A stretch of DNA of 10,679 nucleotides, taken from an uncultured Desulfobulbus sp. GTDB lineage: Bacteria; Desulfobacterota; Desulfobulbia; Desulfobulbales; Desulfobulbaceae. Positions 6,859-10,679 of this stretch are shown piece after piece. The notes under the pieces were generated by a model. It saw only the letters and a list, made by a program, of their open reading frames with translations, ran no database searches and was not told the DNA's origin. The stretch is from positions 1 to 10,679 of the forward strand of contig CAMNHX010000014.1 in the NCBI GenBank assembly GCA_946539945.1, written 5' to 3'. The translations under genes were made by a program, and so were the position numbers. Numbering within the stretch: the stretch's first letter is position 1; every line of letters starts with the position of its first letter.

Positions 6859-7151
6859 GACTCCTTCTCCAGTCGATCCAGCTTGAGGACCGGGTTGTGC
6901 GCTTCCCTGGTCAAAAGGGCCAAGCGCTGGGTAATGGTGTCCGGCTGCACCGAGGACAGCACCAGATGGCCAGAATCCAGAATGATGATGGAACGGGTGC
7001 GGCGACCTTCGGTCACGTCAATCACCTTTTTTTCCTGCCGCGCCTCTTCCTTCAGTTTGCGCACTGGCGCGGACCCAGGGTTGACCACAGCCAGAATGCG
7101 GCTGATCTTGACCGCATTGCCGAAGCCCACATGCAAGAGCTGGTTGTCCAT
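6855..7151 (-). CDS. RemA-like (DUF370 family) regulatory protein
   Basis: This 98-residue protein belongs to the DUF370/RemA family: it has HVGFGNAVKISRILAVVNPGS near the N-terminus, the central SAPVRKLKEEAR, then IDVTEGRRTRSIIILDSGH and VLSSVQPDTITQRL. In Bacillus, RemA binds DNA and activates biofilm matrix and osmoprotection genes. The role of the Gram-negative versions next to gmk is, as far as I know, not settled, so I give no gene symbol. The ATG at 7151 lies 2 nt after the yicC stop, and its stop overlaps the gmk start as ATGA. Tight coupling between yicC and gmk suggests a role tied to RNA or nucleotide metabolism rather than biofilm alone, which is inference. Confidence 0.85.
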   Translation of the reverse strand: MDNQLLHVGFGNAVKISRILAVVNPGSAPVRKLKEEARQEKKVIDVTEGRRTRSIIILDSGHLVLSSVQPDTITQRLALLTREAHNPVLKLDRLEKES

Positions 7152-7153
7152 GG

Positions 7154-8035
7154 CTATTCGAGGTTTTGCACCTGTTCGCGGAGCTTCTCAATATCGTTTT
7201 TCATCTCCACGCCCAGTTGCGCAATGTCGGCATTGGCAATCTTGGAACAGAGCGTGTTCACCTCGCGCAAAAACTCCTGCAAGAGAAAGTCCAGTCGCCT
7301 GCCCACTGCCTCATCCAGATCCAGAAACCGGACAAACTGGGCAATATGGCTTTTCAACCGGGCGATCTCTTCAGTCACGTCGCTCTTGTCTGCCATGATG
7401 GCGCATTCCTGCGCCAGCCGCATGGGATCCAGATCAACACCTGCCAGAAGCTTGCGCACCCGCTCACCCAGCTCATGCTGACGTTGCTGCAGGATTTCGG
7501 TCTTTTGCGCGGCAATGCGGTCCACTGTAGATTCCAGCGCACGCAAGAGTCCTGCAAGTTCAGCCTTCAGTTCCAGACCCTCCTGCTGACGCATGGTCTC
7601 ACAGGAGATCAGGGCCTTGTTCAGGGCTGTGCTGGCCAGCGCCCATTCTTCGTCCATGTTGGGCGGCACTTCCTCCAGACTGATCAGATCGCGCAGGGTC
7701 AGCATGTCAGCCAGCCGGATGCCGCCTTCCAGCGCAAAGGCGTGGTGCAGGTCCAAAAGGCAGTCGTGGTACTGTTGCGCCAGTTCCCGGTTAAGCCGCA
7801 GGCGTGCGCCTGCCATCTTTTCTCCGCTCACAGTCAACTGGACTTCAACGTGCCCCCGGGTCAGGTGAGCGGCTACCTGCTTGCGGACCGGCTCTTCAAA
7901 GCCCGCATAACCACGGGGCAAGGCAATTTTCTGATCCAAAAAACGGTGATTGACGGTGCGGACTTCCGCTACCCAGAGGTGTTCCGGGCTGCCGGCCTCG
8001 CCGCGGCCAAATCCTGTCATGCTTCGGGTGGACAT
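7154..8035 (-). CDS. yicC: YicC family endoribonuclease
   Basis: Members of the YicC family act as single-strand endoribonucleases; in E. coli YicC has been linked to turnover of a small RNA. The 293-residue protein has the usual N-terminal MSTRSMTGFGRGE and the segment EVRTVNHRFLDQKIALP. It also has LTRGHVEVQLTV, and a C-terminal DUF1732 region with AIMADKSDVTEEIARLKSH and GRRLDFLLQEFLREVNTLCSK, followed by VEMKNDIEKLREQVQNLE. This is full length with all conserved blocks. The gap from the heptose kinase is 23 nt and from the remA-like gene 2 nt, which argues for one transcript. No strong Shine-Dalgarno precedes the ATG at 8035, but the start matches the family N-terminus exactly. Confidence 0.93.
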   Translation of the reverse strand: MSTRSMTGFGRGEAGSPEHLWVAEVRTVNHRFLDQKIALPRGYAGFEEPVRKQVAAHLTRGHVEVQLTVSGEKMAGARLRLNRELAQQYHDCLLDLHHAFALEGGIRLADMLTLRDLISLEEVPPNMDEEWALASTALNKALISCETMRQQEGLELKAELAGLLRALESTVDRIAAQKTEILQQRQHELGERVRKLLAGVDLDPMRLAQECAIMADKSDVTEEIARLKSHIAQFVRFLDLDEAVGRRLDFLLQEFLREVNTLCSKIANADIAQLGVEMKNDIEKLREQVQNLE

Positions 8036-8058
8036 AGCGGTTCTGTTGTGCTGAAGGT

Positions 8059-9042
8059 TCAGGGGCAGGCGGCCAGCAGTTCAGGGGCACTTGTCGTGGC
8101 TGTGCCGATCTTGCCCACCACAAGGCCTGCGGCATGGTTGGCCAGCATGGCAGCGTCGCACAGGGTCGCTCCTGCAGCCAGTGCTAGGGCCAGGGTAGCG
8201 GCCACGGTATCACCTGCGCCGGTCACGTCAAACACCTCACGGGCCACGGTAGGGATGAACTGCAAGCAGGGCGTATCGCCCTCCAAAAGCACCATACCGC
8301 CGCTGCCCCGCGTGATGAGCACTGCGGTACAGGACAACTCGCTCTGAATGGTCCGGGCTGCGGCCAACAGGTTTTCCTCGCCGCGAATGGGCAGACCAGA
8401 CATCTGCGCTGCCTCGTGGTGGTTTGGCGTGACCACGGTTGCGCCGGTCAAATGCGCCATGTTGACCGGCTTGGGATCCACCACCCAGGGAATGATCCGG
8501 CCTGACTGCCGCGCCTGGTCCAGGGCGTGCCGCAGGGCCTGCATGGTACTTTCGCCGACCATGCCCTTGGCATAGTCGCTAACCAGAACCGCGTCAAAGC
8601 GGGCCAGGTTCTGGTCCAGCCAGTCCACCACCTGATGCAGGGCATCAGAGGGCAGGGGGCCGCACTCTTCCCGGTCAATGCGGACAATTTGCTGACCCTG
8701 GGCCAGGACCCGGGTTTTCAGGGTGGTGGGGCGCTCTGTGCGGACAATGCCTGCTCCCCTGTCGCCCCGGGCTGCCAGGGCAGAGAGCACCCAGTCTCCT
8801 GCCTCGTCTTGGCCGACAGTGCCGCAGAGTTCCGCCTGTCCGCCCAGGGCGACAATGTTGTTGAGTACATTGGCGCTGCCGCCCAGGAGGTATTCCTCCT
8901 GCTGCACGTTGACAACCGGAACCGGCGCTTCAGGGGAAATGCGCGAGACCTTGCCCCAGACAAAGTGGTCAAGAATGATATCCCCGATCACCAGTACGCG
9001 GAGACCGGCGAATCGGGGAACAAGAGTATGCAAATCAGGCAT
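8059..9042 (-). CDS. rfaE1: D-glycero-beta-D-manno-heptose-7-phosphate kinase (kinase-only HldE / RfaE1)
   Basis: A cytoplasmic PfkB-family sugar kinase that puts a second phosphate on heptose 7-phosphate to give the 1,7-bisphosphate, on the way to ADP-heptose for the LPS inner core. Within 327 residues one sees GDIILDHFVWGKVSRISPEAP (20-40), typical of RfaE kinases, the PfkB signature around GGSANVLNNIVALGG (54-68), VSDYAKGM, VDPKP, and the catalytic anion hole with DVTGAGDTV (GAGD about 275-278). The protein ends soon after the kinase domain, so the cytidylyl/adenylyltransferase half of the bifunctional E. coli HldE (about 477 residues) is absent and should be encoded elsewhere (rfaE2/hldC type). 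It follows skp by 15 nt. Its place in an envelope-biogenesis operon fits the LPS role. Confidence 0.92.
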   Translation of the reverse strand: MPDLHTLVPRFAGLRVLVIGDIILDHFVWGKVSRISPEAPVPVVNVQQEEYLLGGSANVLNNIVALGGQAELCGTVGQDEAGDWVLSALAARGDRGAGIVRTERPTTLKTRVLAQGQQIVRIDREECGPLPSDALHQVVDWLDQNLARFDAVLVSDYAKGMVGESTMQALRHALDQARQSGRIIPWVVDPKPVNMAHLTGATVVTPNHHEAAQMSGLPIRGEENLLAAARTIQSELSCTAVLITRGSGGMVLLEGDTPCLQFIPTVAREVFDVTGAGDTVAATLALALAAGATLCDAAMLANHAAGLVVGKIGTATTSAPELLAACP

Positions 9043-9057
9043 GAATGCGCGAGCCGC

Positions 9058-9588
9058 TTACTTCATGGCAGCGTCAAGCGCCTTGGTGACTTCAGGGGTG
9101 ATGTCGTGCTGGCCAGAGGCAAAGAGAATGGCGTTGCTCGGCAGGATCAGGTCATAGTTGCCGCTCTTGGCAATGTTCTGGATCACGCTTTCCAGCTTTT
9201 GCAGCACGGGCTGGACGTGGCGTTCCTGCAGCTTGCGCAGTTCCTGGGTAGCCTCGCGCTCCTTGTTGCCCAGTTCAGCGCTCTTTTTCTGGAAGGCAGA
9301 GAATTTCTCCTGCTTGACGCTGTCGCTCCAGGCGGAATTCTTCTTCTCAATCTCCTCGCGCATGGCAATGAGCGCGTTCCGGTCCTTCTTGAAGGTGGCG
9401 TCGTAGGACTTCATCTTCTGCTCGATCAGGCTCTGCGCCTTCTTGCCCGCGCTGGAGGTGGTCAGCACCTTCTGCATGTTGACTACCCCGATCTTGAGAT
9501 CAGCAGCTTGGGACTGGCTGGCAAAACCGGGGCAGATGAGCAGGGCAGCGGCGCACAGCCCGGTAGCCATGTACTTGAAACCTTTCAT
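9058..9588 (-). CDS. skp: Periplasmic outer-membrane-protein chaperone, Skp/OmpH family
   Basis: Skp-family proteins trap unfolded outer-membrane proteins in the periplasm and hand them to the Bam machinery. I chose ATG 9588 because AGGAG lies 7 nt upstream and the protein then begins with a clear signal peptide (MKGFKYMATGLCAAALLICP, then GFASQSQA) with likely cleavage after SQA, before ADLKIGVVN. A longer reading frame upstream would bury this signal 30 residues inside. The mature part starts with the family strand KIGVVNMQKVL. A long charged helical region follows, probably a coiled coil (about residues 45-145, rich in K, E and Q), then a closing strand segment around NYDLILPSNAILFAS. Total 176 residues, normal for the family. 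It is the first gene of the seven-gene operon; I found no convincing promoter in the 106 nt between the pal terminator and the start. Confidence 0.9.
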   Translation of the reverse strand: MKGFKYMATGLCAAALLICPGFASQSQAADLKIGVVNMQKVLTTSSAGKKAQSLIEQKMKSYDATFKKDRNALIAMREEIEKKNSAWSDSVKQEKFSAFQKKSAELGNKEREATQELRKLQERHVQPVLQKLESVIQNIAKSGNYDLILPSNAILFASGQHDITPEVTKALDAAMK

Positions 9589-9594
9589 GGGAAA

Positions 9595-9603
9595 ACTCCT
9601 GGT
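9595..9603 (-). promoter_or_regulatory. Strong ribosome binding site that fixes the skp start
   Basis: On the minus strand CCAGGAGTT precedes the skp ATG (9588) with about 7 nt between AGGAG and the start. It is the clearest Shine-Dalgarno among the minus-strand genes here and decides against a longer upstream start. Confidence 0.7.
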
Positions 9604-9694
9604 CAAAAATTTGTCTGGTTTGTGTGGCCTTTGTTTCATAGGCCAATTGATTTTACCAGCCGCGCCCGGCTTCGGCAAGGCGCAGCGGCAAAAG

Positions 9695-9727
9695 AAAAAA
9701 ACCGGATGGGACAGACCCGATCCGGTT
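9695..9727 (-). terminator. Intrinsic terminator downstream of pal
   Basis: On the minus strand AACCGGAT (9727-9720) pairs with ATCCGGTT (9707-9700), with an inner GGG/CCC pairing, a short loop, and a T-run directly after the stem (9700-9695). This is a textbook Rho-independent terminator about 20 nt after the pal stop. It separates pal from skp, so the skp operon most likely has its own promoter or depends on read-through. Confidence 0.88.
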
Positions 9728-9749
9728 GACGCTCTTCAGGCAGGGCAGT

Positions 9750-10286
9750 CTAGCGGTTGGTGACCACGAAATCAGCGCGTCGGTTCTGCGCCCAGGACTC
9801 CTCGTCTTCGCCAAAGGCCACGGGCTTTTCCTCGCCAAAGCTGATGGTGTGCATTCTGGACAGGGATACACCTCGCCCTGCCAGTTCCTTTTTGGCACTC
9901 TGGGCGCGGCGCTCGCCCAAGGCCAAATTGTACTCCTTGGTTCCGCGTGAATCGCAGTTGCCTTCCACGCGGATGGCAAGTCCCGGATTGTCGGTCAGAA
10001 AGCCGGCATTGCTCCCGATGCGGGAAAGCTGTTCGCCCATGATGCTGGAACTGTCAAATTCAAAGTAAACCGGGACCATGGGACCAGTCGTGCGGCCTTC
10101 CATGATGCCGGGAATACCTGTACTGTCCAGACGCTCGGCCACCATGCCTGCTTCCGACCTGGCTGGTGGGGACATGAACTGCTCCGGCAGCACGGTTCTG
10201 GGTTCCTTTTTGCTACACCCGCCTGCGCCCAGACCGCAGGCCAGCAGCACGGCAGCACCGACTACCAACGCATTCTTCCCTCTCAT
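9750..10286 (-). CDS. pal: Peptidoglycan-associated lipoprotein Pal (Tol-Pal system)
   Basis: Pal anchors the outer membrane to peptidoglycan and works with TolB/TolA during cell constriction. The chosen ATG at 10286 follows GGGGAGAGAGAG and gives a lipoprotein signal MRGKNALVVGAAVLLACGLG with lipobox AGGC, lipid-modified Cys24. Ser at the next position predicts outer-membrane sorting. After a short linker the OmpA-like domain runs from YFEFDSSSI (74-82) through EGNCDSRGTKEYNLALGERR (108-127) to QNRRADF (167-173), for 178 residues in all, a normal length. The usual EGHxDxRGT motif reads EGNCDSRGT here: His is replaced by Asn, while the peptidoglycan-contact Asp and Arg remain. A longer frame reaching 10337 is less likely. 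Its own terminator and a candidate promoter suggest a single-gene transcript; tolB is not in the window but may lie elsewhere. Confidence 0.93.
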   Translation of the reverse strand: MRGKNALVVGAAVLLACGLGAGGCSKKEPRTVLPEQFMSPPARSEAGMVAERLDSTGIPGIMEGRTTGPMVPVYFEFDSSSIMGEQLSRIGSNAGFLTDNPGLAIRVEGNCDSRGTKEYNLALGERRAQSAKKELAGRGVSLSRMHTISFGEEKPVAFGEDEESWAQNRRADFVVTNR

Positions 10287-10383
10287 CTCTCTCTCCCCGG
10301 GGGATAAATCAGAACGTCTCAAGTTTTCCGCGCCCAAGTTTCCAGCCGGAAACCGGAATCAGAATAAACATAAAATTCAAAAT

Positions 10384-10411
10384 ATTCTACTTCGGGGGCA
10401 CAGAAATTCAA
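10384..10411 (-). promoter_or_regulatory. Candidate sigma70 promoter of pal
   Basis: On the minus strand TTGAAT (10411-10406) and TAGAAT (10389-10384) are spaced by 16 bp in an AT-rich patch. Transcription would start near 10376, leaving a 5' leader of about 90 nt before the pal ATG. The leader contains a small hairpin GTTTCC-AGCC-GGAAAC at 10338-10353. Confidence 0.45.
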
Positions 10412-10489
10412 TATTTTTTGTCACCCCGGAAAAAGGGGCGAAAAGCTTGATCGCAATCCCCGGTTTGAATTGCGTATTGAGGGAAACCG

Positions 10490-10536
10490 TTTACCGGGCT
10501 GCGCGGAAAGCCCTGCTCTTCAGGGCGGGGATGTAG
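10490..10536 (+). mobile_element. IS200/IS605-like right-end remnant (tnpB tail hairpin)
   Basis: The stem-loop GCCCTG-CTCTT-CAGGGC (10510-10526) is followed by GGGGATGTAG, and the plus-strand frame through it reads RKALLFRAGM-stop (stop TAG 10534-10536). From family knowledge, IS605-type tnpB genes often end in a KAPPFRAGM-like tail encoded by just such a GC hairpin, which is also the element's right-end recognition structure and the 3' end of the guide RNA. No zinc ribbon or RuvC-like residues appear upstream, so only the end would be left. Several further small inverted repeats lie just upstream (10433-10489). The resemblance is by eye only. The gene-free span 10287-10679 contains this, the pal promoter and the leader hairpin; from 10537 to 10679 I see no gene. 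Confidence 0.4.
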
Positions 10537-10679
10537 AGCGCGAACCCACTTGCCTTTTTCCGGGCCTTCGCTTATTCTCCCCCTCCGGCGGCAGGACATG
10601 CCGTGTCAGCCTGTGGAGAGATAATGAGACCTGGGGGAATAGGGGCTTGGTTCGCAACCGTAAAATTCCCCACATTGGG

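Noticed and set aside
9620..9648. TGGCCT/AGGCCA inverted repeat between pal and skp as a regulatory site
   Set aside because: Only 6-bp arms with a 9-nt loop, no matching second copy and no promoter elements placed relative to it.
10433..10448. CCCC-GGAAAAA-GGGG hairpin as a terminator
   Set aside because: Short stem, and no T-run follows it on either strand.
10408..10599. 63-codon minus-strand ORF upstream of pal
   Set aside because: No recognisable domain or ribosome binding site; it runs antisense through the IS605-like hairpin and over the pal promoter.
10650..10662. GGTTCGCAACC resembling a tRNA T-arm
   Set aside because: The loop departs from TTCRANY and no acceptor, D or anticodon arms can be found around it.

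Overview
The window reads as chromosomal DNA from a Gram-negative, delta-proteobacterial type organism, most likely a member of the Desulfovibrionales. This rests on the protein flavour, the moderately high GC of the conserved genes, and the gene order pal / skp / heptose kinase / yicC / remA-like / gmk. The genus assignment is an inference; no rRNA or other marker is present. Nearly everything is on the minus strand. The one clear plus-strand gene is AT-rich and looks acquired.

Left part (1-1173): thyX, a long-form flavin-dependent thymidylate synthase, on the minus strand. Directly downstream, sharing a TTGA stop/start overlap, is an unannotated-looking 52-codon ORF with a secretion-signal-like N-terminus. 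A small palindrome lies just past it.

Acquired segment (about 1206-2660): an AT-rich block holding a family 2 glycosyltransferase on the plus strand. It is bracketed by two related palindromic repeat elements. Element A sits between thyX and the glycosyltransferase; element B begins at the glycosyltransferase stop codon. They share a perfect 19-bp inverted match and further conserved arms, suggesting that the gene and its flanks form one cassette.

Main operon (2735-9588, minus strand), in transcription order: skp/ompH (periplasmic chaperone), a kinase-only hldE/rfaE1 (ADP-heptose synthesis for LPS core), yicC (endoribonuclease family), a RemA/DUF370 regulator, gmk (guanylate kinase), rlmB (23S rRNA 2'-O-methyltransferase) and mutS (mismatch repair). 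The genes are separated by 23 nt or less or overlap, and the unit ends in a 13-bp-stem hairpin abutting the mutS stop codon. Envelope biogenesis, nucleotide supply, RNA modification/decay and DNA repair are thus likely co-transcribed.

Right part (9695-10679): pal, the peptidoglycan-associated lipoprotein of the Tol-Pal system, has its own candidate sigma70 promoter and a strong intrinsic terminator separating it from skp. Upstream of pal is a gene-free stretch with several small stem-loops. One stem-loop and its reading frame closely resemble the right end of an IS200/IS605-type element (tnpB tail), with no transposase left.

No CRISPR array, rRNA or tRNA was seen. The most interesting items are the repeat-bracketed glycosyltransferase cassette, the small secreted ORF coupled to thyX, and the IS605-like solo end.
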